Shown here: positions 7,424 to 14,990 of the stretch, piece by piece
Numbering within the stretch: position 1 is the stretch's first letter
How the letters are laid out: each line of letters starts with the position of its first letter
Source: Enterococcus mundtii
GTDB lineage: Bacteria; Bacillota; Bacilli; Lactobacillales; Enterococcaceae
Reading direction: 5' to 3'
Assembly (NCBI RefSeq): GCF_013394305.1
Contig: NZ_AP019810.1
Coordinates: 992,001-1,056,000 of the forward strand
DNA: 64,000 nucleotides
Made by a program: the position numbers and the translations under genes
Notes under the pieces: model-generated
The model's input: the letters and a program-made list of their open reading frames with translations, nothing else
What the model was told of the DNA's origin: nothing
Databases searched by the model: none

Positions 7424-8599
7424 TTATACTGATAAATAATGATTGAACTTATCTTTTTTTGTTTTTAAATAGGCTTGGTTTTCCTTTTGTGGAAAGGTTT
7501 CAATGGGTACTCTTTCTACAATCGTAATTCCATCTTTTTGTAACTCTGTTACTTTATCAGGATTGTTTGTAAGTAACCGAATAGAAGTTGCACCAATTGA
7601 TTTTAAAATGTCTGCTGCAAAGTGATAATCCCGTTCATCCGGAGCAAAGCCCAATTCAATATTTGCTTCATAAGTATCAAACCCTTGTTCTTGCAATTGA
7701 TAAGCTTTTAACTTATTTCTCAATCCAATTCCACGACCTTCTTGGCGAAGATAAAGAATAGCTCCAGTCCCCTCTTCTGCAATCATTCTCATTGCTTCAT
7801 GTAACTGTTCACCACAATCGCAACGATGAGAACCAAAGACATCACCAGTTAAACATTCTGAATGAACACGGACTAATGTAGGAGACTGACTATTTTGAAT
7901 ATCTCCTTTTGTTAGCAATAAATGCTCCAGCTTTTCTCCATCTTCATAAATAGTCAATTTGAAATCACCATAATCTGTCGGTAAATTTACTGTTATATGA
8001 CTACTTTCTTCTAAAAAATTTACCAACTCTTCAATAGTGATCAAGGGTAATTGCCATTCTTTAGATAAACGTGTCAGATCTTTCATCCTTGCCATCGTCC
8101 CGTCCTCTTTCAGGATCTCACAAATATAAGCGGCCTCCATACTATTAGCTAATTTGGCCAAATCAATTGCAGCTTCGGTGTGTCCTCGACGTATAAGCGT
8201 TCCACCATCTACACTAATCAAAGGAAAAATATGTCCTGGTCTAAGAAAATCACTTGATTTCGAATGAGGATCAGCCAATGCTTTAATGGAAGTAGCTCGA
8301 TCAAATGCTGAAATACCAGTTTTCGTATGTTTATGATCCACACTAATCGTAAAAGCTGTACCAAACGCATCAGTATTATGAGTTGTCATTTCTTCTAAAG
8401 ATAAGTGTTGCGCAATCTTCTTAGATATTGGCGCACATATTAATCCTCGACCAAATTTAATCATGAAATTAACCGCCTCAGGTGTCACATATTCGGCTAA
8501 ACCAACTAAATCTCCTTCTGATTCTCTATCTTCATCATCAGCTACAATGATTAGACCGCCCTTTTTCAAAGTCTTTATTGCTTCAGTAATATTACTCAT
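7424..8599 (-). CDS. ribBA: bifunctional 3,4-dihydroxybutanone-4-phosphate synthase / GTP cyclohydrolase II
   Basis: Catalyses both entry reactions of riboflavin synthesis. The N-terminal about 200 residues are the DHBP synthase: DDEDRESEGDLV holds the metal/substrate acidic cluster and RRGHTEAAIDL the conserved His. The C-terminal about 190 residues are GTP cyclohydrolase II, with zinc cysteines in SECLTGDVFGSHRCDCGEQ and the catalytic loop RQEGRGIGL. Both sets of residues are intact, so both activities are expected. The start overlaps the ribE stop by 4 bases, indicating translational coupling. 391 residues is normal for RibBA. Confidence 0.95.
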   Translation of the reverse strand: MSNITEAIKTLKKGGLIIVADDEDRESEGDLVGLAEYVTPEAVNFMIKFGRGLICAPISKKIAQHLSLEEMTTHNTDAFGTAFTISVDHKHTKTGISAFDRATSIKALADPHSKSSDFLRPGHIFPLISVDGGTLIRRGHTEAAIDLAKLANSMEAAYICEILKEDGTMARMKDLTRLSKEWQLPLITIEELVNFLEESSHITVNLPTDYGDFKLTIYEDGEKLEHLLLTKGDIQNSQSPTLVRVHSECLTGDVFGSHRCDCGEQLHEAMRMIAEEGTGAILYLRQEGRGIGLRNKLKAYQLQEQGFDTYEANIELGFAPDERDYHFAADILKSIGATSIRLLTNNPDKVTELQKDGITIVERVPIETFPQKENQAYLKTKKDKFNHYLSV

Positions 8600-9216
8600 A
8601 GTAAGTCCTTCTCCTTGTACCTCTCAAATTTTTTTCTCTGTGCCTTTACATATTTTCCAACGATATCCGTTTCTATATTCACAAGATGTCCTACACCTAA
8701 ATTCCCTAGATTTGTCAAAGATTTGGAATGTGGAATCAGACTAACTGAAAAGCTTGCTGCTGTTGTATCCGTAACTGTTAAACTTACTCCATTAATTGCA
8801 ATTGATCCTTGTGGAATGATTTCACCTTCATATTTGGTTGGGTAAGCAAATGTCAAAACTAATGCGTTTTGATTCTCTATTTTTTTGATCAATCTTGTAA
8901 CAGTATCAATATGTCCCGAAACAAAATGGCCTTCAAAGCGTTGTGTCATGGAAACTGCTCGTTCTAAATTTACCCTATCTCCAACTTTTAAGGTGGAGAA
9001 AGTGGTCCTTTTAAAGGTTTCAGGCATTATTTCAGCTCTAAAAAAAGTACTTGAAACCTCAATAGCAGTTAAACATACCCCATTGACTGCCATACTATCT
9101 CCAATTTTGTAATCACGTAGGACACTATTGGAAGTTTGAAAAGTGAGTTGGATCATTTGTTGCTTTCGTCGAATTTCTTTGACTGTTCCTTGTTCAATGA
9201 TTAATCCTGTGAACAT
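8596..9216 (-). CDS. ribE: riboflavin synthase alpha subunit
   Basis: Dismutates two lumazine molecules to riboflavin. 206 residues made of two tandem lumazine-binding barrels. The first begins MFTGLIIEQGTV and has NGVCLT; the second has GHIDTV, GSIAINGVSLTV and a tail VNIETDIVGKY. The start lies 16 bases inside the 3' end of ribD, and the stop overlaps ribBA, so the four genes form one transcript. Residues look intact. Symbol follows the Gram-positive usage (E. coli ribC/ribE naming differs). Confidence 0.93.
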   Translation of the reverse strand: MFTGLIIEQGTVKEIRRKQQMIQLTFQTSNSVLRDYKIGDSMAVNGVCLTAIEVSSTFFRAEIMPETFKRTTFSTLKVGDRVNLERAVSMTQRFEGHFVSGHIDTVTRLIKKIENQNALVLTFAYPTKYEGEIIPQGSIAINGVSLTVTDTTAASFSVSLIPHSKSLTNLGNLGVGHLVNIETDIVGKYVKAQRKKFERYKEKDLL

Positions 9217-10273
9217 TGCTTTCGTTTCCCCCTAACTCGAATGTCTTCTCCAAGCTGTTCAACTTCCAAAAATTCTAATTGTTGATCTTTAGAAACTAAA
9301 CGTTCACTATGAAAAGACATCGGACTTTTTCCACCAAAAAGTTTGGGTGCAATATAACTGATGACTTCATCCCAGAGACTTTCTGCTAAAAAAACATCAT
9401 GGATTTTCGCTCCACCTTCTATATACAACGACTGAATACCTTTCTTTCTCATGGTCTCAATAAAGAATGGAAAAGAAAACTTAGGTGTATAAAAAATGGT
9501 TACATGGGAAAATAGTTCCTCTAGCTTAGGATTTTCCGTAAATATCCAGACCGGACTTGTTGTCGTTTGAAAAAGATCGAGTTTAGGGCTTTTAAGTATC
9601 CGTCCTCTACGATCCAAAACAATGCGTACTGGCGGGAAGATAGTTTCAACATCAGGTAACAAACGAGGGTCATCAATTAGAACGGTTTCGCTCCCTACCA
9701 CGATTCCTTGATATTCTCCTCGCTCTTTGCGAACTCTTGAGATTGCCTCTGAGCCTGTTATTGAGTACCTAGAATCTTTCTGCATAGAAATTTTCCCATC
9801 TAGTGTAACAGCTTGTTTTAACGTGATGTAGGGACGATCCATTTCAAAAAAATGGTTATAAAAAGGATTCAATGCTCTACATTTCTCTTCTTCTACGCCT
9901 ACAATTACTTTGATTCCATGCTTTTGTAAAAATTTTCTGCCTTTTCCTGCTACTAAAGGATTTGGATCAAGTTGGCCTATGACTACCGTTGTGATACCAG
10001 ACTGGACAATGGCTTGCGTACAAGGTGGCTGTTTTCCTTGGTGGTTACAAGGTTCTAAAGTAACATATAAAGTTGAATCAAACAGTTCTTCGGGGAACCA
10101 CAATTTTGAATAGCATTTACTTCAGCGTGAGCCTCACCATAATGTAAATGCGCACCTAGTGAGAGTAGCTTTCCTTCTTTAACAATCGCAGCTCCAACTA
10201 ATGGATTGGTAAAGGTCTTTCCCTTTCCTTTTCTTGCCTCTTCAATCGCAGCTAACATGAAAGACTGGTGCAT
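9201..10273 (-). pseudogene. ribD: riboflavin biosynthesis deaminase/reductase, frameshifted
   Basis: First gene of the riboflavin operon, normally about 360 residues. The N-terminal zinc deaminase begins MHQSFMLAAIEEA at 10273 with a GGGGG ribosome binding site and reaches HAEVNAIQN. The frame then goes wrong. The rest continues in another frame as PEELFDSTLYVTLEPCNH with the zinc ligands PCNHQGKQPPC, followed by the reductase domain. On the coding strand the break is at a CCCC tract (10092-10095): one extra C restores ...NCGSPEELFD... and a single full-length ORF. So this is a one-base deletion, real or a sequencing error. All other motifs are intact. If real, de novo riboflavin synthesis should be blocked unless slippage rescues it. 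Confidence 0.88.
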
Positions 10274-10291
10274 ATCAATTCCCCCTTTCAA

Positions 10292-10325
10292 CAAAAAATG
10301 CCCTGCGAATTTAATCACAGGGCAT
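10292..10325 (-). terminator. riboswitch-controlled terminator before ribD
   Basis: Perfect 8-bp stem ATGCCCTG / CAGGGCAT with a 12-base loop, followed on the minus strand by TTTTTTG, ending 19 bases before the ribD start. Lying between the FMN aptamer and the ribosome binding site, it is the expected expression platform for transcription attenuation. An AT-rich segment at 10335-10385 containing repeated AATCGAT/ATCGATT words could form the competing antiterminator, but I could not settle the pairing by eye. Confidence 0.75.
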
Positions 10326-10388
10326 AACTAAATAAACTTAAAGATAATCGATTTTAATACAAATAAAACCGATCTTCAGTCGATTTTT

Positions 10389-10507
10389 CTTCTCCCATCC
10401 AGACTTTAACTGTCGGTGCCAGATTTTCACTAGCTCAACCACAAAAATGTGGTTCACGGACTTCGAGTAAACTCGTCACCGTCGGTCGGGAATTACACCC
10501 TGCCCCG
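10389..10507 (-). promoter_or_regulatory. FMN riboswitch (RFN element)
   Basis: The minus strand shows the conserved RFN blocks in order: GGGGCAGGGTGTAATTCC, GACCGACGGTGACGAG, AGTCCGTGA, GGTTGAGCTAGTGAAA, CTGGCACCGACAGTTAAAG and TCTGGATGGGAGAAG. These cover all six helices of the aptamer. It sits between a strong promoter (10530-10558) and an intrinsic terminator ahead of ribD. FMN binding is known to favour termination in this class, so the rib operon is expected to be off when flavin is plentiful. Confidence 0.96.
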
Positions 10508-10529
10508 AAGAAATATTCAATTCGTTTAG

Positions 10530-10558
10530 AGTATATTCTTAAAGCTCACATGTGTCAA
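10530..10558 (-). promoter_or_regulatory. sigma-A promoter of the riboflavin operon
   Basis: Minus-strand TTGACA (10553-10558), 17-base spacer and TATACT (10530-10535), close to consensus. Transcription would start about 10-20 bases before the FMN aptamer. A clean fit for the rib operon promoter. Confidence 0.8.
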
Positions 10559-10830
10559 CCTTAAAAAAAACACATAAAAATAAAATGTAGGTTAAACATA
10601 ACCACTTAATTAGTGTTAATTGCATGAATAGAATACGATTATATGCCTATGAAATGGCAACTAATAGAATATTAAAAAACTTTTTGACCTATGATTAAAA
10701 TTCGTTTAAAATAATTCGAAAATGCAAGTAAAATTTTTTATTTTCGTGTCTCATCAATCAAAATGAACAATTGGAATAAAATTATTGTAAGTAGGCATTT
10801 TTAGTCATTCACTTTTCAAAAAAACAAAAA

Positions 10831-10869
10831 GCAGTCATATCGAAGGCGTAAAAACCTTGATATGTCTGC
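10831..10869. terminator. bidirectional terminator beside tRNA-Thr
   Basis: Arms of about 15 bases (GCAGTCATATCGAAGG / CCTTGATATGTCTGC, small mismatches). A minus-strand T-run follows (TTTTTGTTTTTTTG), suited to ending the tRNA transcript, and a shorter TTTTA on the plus strand. About 250 bases of AT-rich DNA between this and the riboflavin promoter hold nothing I recognise. Confidence 0.65.
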
Positions 10870-10880
10870 TTTTATCGTAT

Positions 10881-10952
10881 GCCAGCTATAGGGATCGAAC
10901 CTACGACCTACGCGTTACGAGTGCGTTGCTCTACCAACTGAGCTAAGCTGGC
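10881..10952 (-). tRNA. tRNA-Thr (anticodon CGU)
   Basis: 72 bases that fold as a cloverleaf on the minus strand. The acceptor arms are GCCAGCT / AGCTGGC, the D arm GCTC...GAGC with AGTTGGTA loop, the anticodon loop CTCGTAA and the T loop TTCGATC. Anticodon CGT reads ACG, so threonine. The anticodon stem has one imperfect pair next to the loop. CCA is not encoded. Its 3' end is repeated in decayed form at 6757, making it the likely target of the insertion that carries the riboflavin operon. Confidence 0.9.
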
Positions 10953-11043
10953 GTTTCCAAGAGAAATTATAGTCGTTATGTTAAGAAATGTAAAGGGGTA
11001 ATGTGGAAGATTTTTCTACTTTCATGATTTTTTTCAAAAAATG

Positions 11044-11052
11044 TGCTATAAT
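11044..11052 (+). promoter_or_regulatory. extended -10 promoter of the DUF2187-like gene
   Basis: TGCTATAAT, a consensus extended -10 element (TGNTATAAT), 22 bases before the ATG at 11074. No good -35 hexamer is visible, as expected for extended -10 promoters. Confidence 0.5.
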
Positions 11053-11073
11053 TATAGATGAAAGGCAGGTTTT

Positions 11074-11316
11074 ATGAAAATGGCAACTTTTGGAAAATTT
11101 GAAACAAAGGTCGAACCGTCAGAATTTGGAGAAAAATTTACCACTGATACACATGTTACCTTTATGATTCACGGAAAAACGCAAACCGGAACGATTTCCA
11201 AGCAATTGAAAAACTCTGCTGTTGTTGCAATTGATGAAACTAATGAGAATACCGATTTGATGGCCCAAAGTAAAGGCGTCGTCATTATCAATTACAAAGA
11301 TATGAGTAAGATTTAG
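11074..11316 (+). CDS. small DUF2187-like protein
   Basis: 80 residues, no membrane segment or signal peptide. The layout is a small beta-rich fold: THVTFMIHGKTQTGTISKQLKNSAVVAID, then a short acidic stretch, then KGVVIINYKDMSKI. This resembles the DUF2187/YkvS-type KOW-like domain (hydrophobic-GKxxxGxIxxxxxxSxxVxID...VVxxxxxxxI). Start supported by AAAGG 8 bases upstream and an extended -10 promoter. Monocistronic, closed by a hairpin at 11325. Function unknown; the domain suggestion is from pattern only. Confidence 0.65.
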   Translation: MKMATFGKFETKVEPSEFGEKFTTDTHVTFMIHGKTQTGTISKQLKNSAVVAIDETNENTDLMAQSKGVVIINYKDMSKI

Positions 11317-11324
11317 TTTTTTCA

Positions 11325-11353
11325 ACCATCCATCAAGTGGATGGTTTTTATTT
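11325..11353 (+). terminator. terminator of the DUF2187-like gene
   Basis: Perfect stem ACCATCCA / TGGATGGT with a 5-base loop, then TTTTATTTT. Starts 9 bases after the stop codon. Confidence 0.8.
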
Positions 11354-11370
11354 TGACTGAATGAAATAAA

Positions 11371-11399
11371 AAAAAATCTGGGAAAATCCCAGATTTTTT
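11371..11399. terminator. upp terminator (bidirectional)
   Basis: AAAAATCTGGG / CCCAGATTTTTT stem with a tight loop, symmetric A and T runs. It lies 17 bases after the upp stop on the minus strand and also backs up the plus-strand terminator at 11325. Confidence 0.8.
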
Positions 11400-11415
11400 G
11401 TATAGCTGATTTTTC

Positions 11416-12045
11416 CTATTTAGTACCAAATAAACGGTCGCCAGCATCGCCTAGACCAGGAACGATATAGCCTTTGTCGTTTAATTTTTCATCTAATGAA
11501 GCAGTATAGATATCAATATCTGGATGTGCTTCTTGTAAGGCTTTAACACCTTCTGGAGCTGCAACAAGGCAAACAAATTTAATGTTTGAAGCGCCACGTG
11601 CTTTCAGAGCATCGATCGCCATGATCGCTGAGCCACCTGTCGCTAACATTGGATCAACTACGAATAATTGACGTGCGTCGATATCTTCCGGTAATTTAAC
11701 GAAATACTCGTGCGGTGCCAATGTTTCTTCATCTCTGTATAATCCGATGTGGCCGACTTTAGCTGCTGGGATCAATTCTAAGATTCCGTCAACCATTCCA
11801 ATACCTGCGCGCAAGATTGGGATAATGGCTACTTTTTTACCAGACAATGTTTTTTGTGTTGTTTCTGTGATTGGTGTTTCGATGACAATGTCTTCAAGTG
11901 GCATATCACGTGATACTTCATATGCCATCAGCATAGCGATTTCATCAACAACCTCACGGAAAACTTTTGTACCACAATTTTTGTCGCGAATAATCGTTAA
12001 TTTGTGTTGGATCAATGGATGGTCGATTACTTGAAATTTGCCCAT
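11416..12045 (-). CDS. upp: uracil phosphoribosyltransferase
   Basis: Salvages uracil with PRPP to UMP in the cytoplasm. 209 residues, standard length. N-terminal [20 protein letters not shown], the RAGIGMVDG segment, YRDEETL, and the PRPP-binding loop [12 protein letters not shown] followed by the uracil-binding C-terminus ([14 protein letters not shown]) are all present. Preceded by an AAGGAG-type site. In related enterococci upp follows glyA; here an esterase gene lies between them, so the two are probably separate transcripts. Confidence 0.96.
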   Translation of the reverse strand: MGKFQVIDHPLIQHKLTIIRDKNCGTKVFREVVDEIAMLMAYEVSRDMPLEDIVIETPITETTQKTLSGKKVAIIPILRAGIGMVDGILELIPAAKVGHIGLYRDEETLAPHEYFVKLPEDIDARQLFVVDPMLATGGSAIMAIDALKARGASNIKFVCLVAAPEGVKALQEAHPDIDIYTASLDEKLNDKGYIVPGLGDAGDRLFGTK

Positions 12046-12187
12046 TTTTTTGTCTCCTTTTTCTCTCGTTTCTTTTTAATTGTAAAACAAAATCACTGAC
12101 TTGACTAGTCTAACCCGTCATTTTCCTAAAGAAAATCAAAGAAATAAAAAAACAAAGCGGTGTTCTTTTTAAAATCAGCAAAAAATA

Positions 12188-12216
12188 ACAAAAACGCCTG
12201 AAAATCAGACGTTTTT
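12188..12216 (-). terminator. terminator of the alpha/beta hydrolase gene
   Basis: AACGTCTGA / TCAGGCGTT arms on the minus strand (one U-G pair) followed by TTTGTTATTTTTT. On the plus strand the same position would be a C-A mismatch, so it is oriented for the gene at 12262. Confidence 0.7.
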
Positions 12217-12261
12217 TGTTATTTTTCTAATTTATTAATGGATAAAGATGACAAAAAACAA

Positions 12262-13203
12262 CTAGTTTTTTAGCCATTCTGTGGAAAGAGTCATTGCTGC
12301 TCGTGTCGCATTGGTTTGGTCCATCGCATTTACCATGACAAAATCATGGATGATCCCTTGGAAACGTACTTGCGTAACTTCCACACCAGCTTCACGAAGT
12401 TTTCTAGCGTATGCTTCTCCTTCATCTCTTAACACGTCCGCTTCACCAGTCAAGATCATTGCAGGTGGTAAACCTGTCAATTCTTCTTTACTTGCACGTA
12501 GAGGTGAGGCAGTGATTTCTGCTCGTTTCTTTTCATCTGTCGTATACTGATCCCAGAACCATTGCATCCCTTCTTTTGTTAAGAAGTAATTCTCTGCGAA
12601 TTGGTTATAAGAACCTGTATCGAAATTTGCATCAGTTACAGGATAATATAGTAATTGTTTTTTGATTGGTAATCCTTGACGTTGCTTTGTAAGGATCGTC
12701 ATCACCGTTGCCATATTCCCACCTACGGAATCCCCAGCGACTGTCAAGTTCTCAAGATCCAAGCCTTTCGACTCAGAAAGCTCCGCAAGTTTTTGCAAAA
12801 TCGCGTAGTTTTGCTCGATGGCAGTAGGATATTTTGCTTCTGGCGAACGACTATACTCAGGAAAAATAACGATCGAATTTGTACGAACAGCCAATTCTCG
12901 AATCAATTTGTCATGTGTCTTGGCACTTCCAAATACCCAACCAGCACCATGTATATAAAATATGACAGGTAATTTTTCTACATTTCCTTCAGGACGGATA
13001 AAACGCACATTGATTTGTCCCCAATCATTGGTATCCATTTTCAAATCCTCGATATCCACAGGTAATTTTTCCACAGAAGAACTTTGAACTTCTTCTAGAA
13101 GATCACGCCCTTCTTCCGGAGGTAATTCATAGATACGCGGGTGCGGTGCATTAGCATCACTAAACTCAATTGCTTCTTTTTCTAATGAAATTCGATCAGT
13201 CAT
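12262..13203 (-). CDS. alpha/beta hydrolase of the hormone-sensitive-lipase family
   Basis: Predicted cytoplasmic carboxylesterase, 313 residues. The HSL signature is clear: oxyanion-hole HGAGW near residue 86, nucleophile elbow GDSVGGN with Ser near 160, the acid in GEADVLRDEGE and the His in GIIHDF near the C-terminus. No signal peptide. It lies between glyA and upp but has its own terminator and a repeat-filled upstream region, so it is likely a lone acquisition in this otherwise conserved block. Natural substrate (short acyl esters is typical) unknown. Confidence 0.85.
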   Translation of the reverse strand: MTDRISLEKEAIEFSDANAPHPRIYELPPEEGRDLLEEVQSSSVEKLPVDIEDLKMDTNDWGQINVRFIRPEGNVEKLPVIFYIHGAGWVFGSAKTHDKLIRELAVRTNSIVIFPEYSRSPEAKYPTAIEQNYAILQKLAELSESKGLDLENLTVAGDSVGGNMATVMTILTKQRQGLPIKKQLLYYPVTDANFDTGSYNQFAENYFLTKEGMQWFWDQYTTDEKKRAEITASPLRASKEELTGLPPAMILTGEADVLRDEGEAYARKLREAGVEVTQVRFQGIIHDFVMVNAMDQTNATRAAMTLSTEWLKN

Positions 13204-13290
13204 ACGGATTCCTCCCTAAATTGAATGCAACAAATAAAATTACACCTCATATACTAGAGAGCAACCAGACAAAAGTCAAAAAATCAGATT

Positions 13291-13412
13291 GAAAGAGGTT
13301 GTGAAAGAAGCGCTCAGCACTAAGGCATAAGACAGAAAAATAAAAAATGGCTATTTCATTTTTTATTTTTTTGGCTTATGACCGAAGTGTTGCTTCTTGA
13401 ACACCGTTTATC
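13291..13412 (-). repeat. dispersed palindromic intergenic repeat, copy A
   Basis: About 120-base imperfect inverted repeat between the hydrolase and glyA genes. Read on the minus strand it starts ATAAACGG, then AAGAAGCAA and CTTCGG with ATAAG, an AT-rich hairpin core (AAATAAAAAATG and its complement), CTTAT, GCTGAGCGCTTCT and ends in ACCTCTTTC. Copy B at 19558-19682 has the same outer blocks in the same order around a different core. No ORF. A shorter direct repeat of one end (GTTGTGAAAGAAGCGCT, 13298-13314) occurs again at 13416-13432. Confidence 0.65.
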
Positions 13413-13415
13413 CAA

Positions 13416-13432
13416 GTTGTGAAAGAAGCGCT
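13416..13432 (-). repeat. 17-base direct repeat of one element end
   Basis: GTTGTGAAAGAAGCGCT is identical to 13298-13314 in copy A, in the same orientation, 118 bases apart. The following bases (GAGCAGTAAGATGAAAAATCAG) loosely resemble those after the first copy (CAGCACTAAGGCATAAGACAG), so this may be the end of a second, truncated element. Confidence 0.6.
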
Positions 13433-13462
13433 TTGACCTGAGCAGTAAGATGAAAAATCAGA

Positions 13463-13512
13463 AAAAAGGTGAGACAACCAAACAGCTACATGCCTGGTTG
13501 TCTCACCTTTTT
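13463..13512 (-). terminator. glyA terminator (bidirectional)
   Basis: 18-base perfect arms (AAAAAGGTGAGACAACCA and its complement) around a 14-base loop, with A and T runs at the ends. Lies 45 bases after the glyA stop on the minus strand. Confidence 0.85.
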
Positions 13513-13556
13513 CTATTCTCTTACCTTCTTATTGATGACTCTTAGTTATAAACTAT

Positions 13557-14801
13557 TTATTTTTTATATAATGGAAATTGCTCTGTTAATTCACGGACGC
13601 CTGCACGCACTTCTTCTAATTGTGCTTCATCATCTTTTGCCTGTAAGGCTTTGACGATCAATTCAGCTACTTTTGCCGCATCTTCTTCGCGGAAGCCACG
13701 GGTCGTAATTGCTGGTGTCCCAATACGGATACCGCTTGTTTTGAATGGGCTTAGTGTTTCAAAAGGAATCGAATTTTTATTGACGGTGATATGAACACTG
13801 TCCAAAATCGCTTCTGCTTCTTTTCCGTTCAATTCTAAGTCACGTACATCGATCAAAATCAAATGGTTATCTGTGGCACCTGAAATCACTCGGGTACCAA
13901 TCGATTGATTGAATACTTTTGCCATAGCTTTTGCATTGGCAATGACTTGTTCGCTATATTCCTTAAATTCAGGAGTCAATGCTTCTTTAAATGCAGCAGC
14001 TTTTCCGGCAATCACATGCTCCAAGGGGCCACCTTGGATGCCTGGGAAGACTGCGCTATTGATTTTTTTCGCCAGCTCTTCATTGTTCGTTAAGATCATC
14101 CCACCACGAGGTCCTCGTAATGTTTTGTGAGTAGTAGTTGTTGTGATATCGGCATAAGGGATTGGGCTTGGATGGACACCCGCTGCAACTAAACCAGCAA
14201 TGTGTGCCATATCGACCATCAATTTTGCCCCAACTTCGTCCGCGATTTCTCTGAATTTTGCAAAATCGATCGTCCGACCATAGGCACTTGCTCCTGCTAC
14301 GATCAATTTTGGTTGATGTTTTCTCGCTAAGATGCGTACGACATTATAATCAATGACTTCTGTTGACGGATCTACACCATAAGCAACGAAGTGGTACGTT
14401 TTTCCACTAAAATTGACTGGAGAGCCATGTGTCAAATGTCCGCCAGCAGAAAGATCCATTCCTAAGATCGTATCCCCCGGTTCAACTAACGCAAGATATG
14501 CAGCTGTATTGGCTTGTGATCCAGAGTGTGGTTGAACATTGACAAAATCGGCACCAAATAATTCTTTGGCACGGTCGATCGCCAGATTTTCAACGATATC
14601 CACAAATTCACACCCACCATAATAGCGACGTCCTGGATACCCTTCTGCGTACTTATTCGTTAAAATACTTCCTTGTGCCGCCATCACAGCTTCAGAGACA
14701 AAGTTTTCAGAAGCGATCAGCTCCAGATTGTTTTCTTGTCTTTCCTCTTCTTTTGCGATTGCTGCCCATAAATCAGGGTCAAACGTTTTGTAGTCTACCA
14801 C
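13557..14801 (-). CDS. glyA: serine hydroxymethyltransferase
   Basis: PLP enzyme interconverting serine and glycine with transfer of a one-carbon unit to tetrahydrofolate. 414 residues with start GTG at 14801, chosen because AGGAG ends exactly 9 bases before it; the TTG codons upstream overlap or crowd that site. Key motifs: [30 protein letters not shown], and the PLP lysine in [14 protein letters not shown]. Carried singly with its own terminator. The upstream region has a perfect PurBox at 14906-14917, so PurR control is likely, as known for glyA in other Firmicutes. Confidence 0.96.
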   Translation of the reverse strand: MVDYKTFDPDLWAAIAKEEERQENNLELIASENFVSEAVMAAQGSILTNKYAEGYPGRRYYGGCEFVDIVENLAIDRAKELFGADFVNVQPHSGSQANTAAYLALVEPGDTILGMDLSAGGHLTHGSPVNFSGKTYHFVAYGVDPSTEVIDYNVVRILARKHQPKLIVAGASAYGRTIDFAKFREIADEVGAKLMVDMAHIAGLVAAGVHPSPIPYADITTTTTHKTLRGPRGGMILTNNEELAKKINSAVFPGIQGGPLEHVIAGKAAAFKEALTPEFKEYSEQVIANAKAMAKVFNQSIGTRVISGATDNHLILIDVRDLELNGKEAEAILDSVHITVNKNSIPFETLSPFKTSGIRIGTPAITTRGFREEDAAKVAELIVKALQAKDDEAQLEEVRAGVRELTEQFPLYKK

Positions 14802-14852
14802 AAACAACAACTCCTTATTTATTTATGTGTCAACTTCTCTAAATTTCAAATG

Positions 14853-14917
14853 ATTGTTCAGTTTATTTGTCTTTTTTTGATGTTGACCAAACATTACTAG
14901 CTAAGAATACGAACATT
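14853..14917 (-). promoter_or_regulatory. PurR-type operator (PurBox pair) upstream of glyA
   Basis: AATACGAACATT at 14906-14917 fits the PurBox AWWWCGAACWWT at every position. A second, inverted and weaker box (AAACTGAACAAT on the minus strand, 14853-14864) matches 10 of 12. The separation of 41 bases is wider than in the B. subtilis pairs, so only the first is a confident site. Confidence 0.5.
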
Positions 14918-14990
14918 ATTTCTTAAATAGCTATTTTAGTTTGTTTCCTAGATTGTATCACAGAATGATTTTGCAGCAATCACTTCTGGT

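Noticed and set aside
10274-10318. Upstream extension of ribD to an ATG at 10318
   Set aside because: It would translate through the riboswitch terminator and has no ribosome binding site; the ATG at 10273 has GGGGG at proper distance.
6786-10880. Integrase or excisionase within the presumed riboflavin insertion
   Set aside because: All coding sequence there is riboflavin genes plus the riboswitch; no recombinase frame or fragment is visible.
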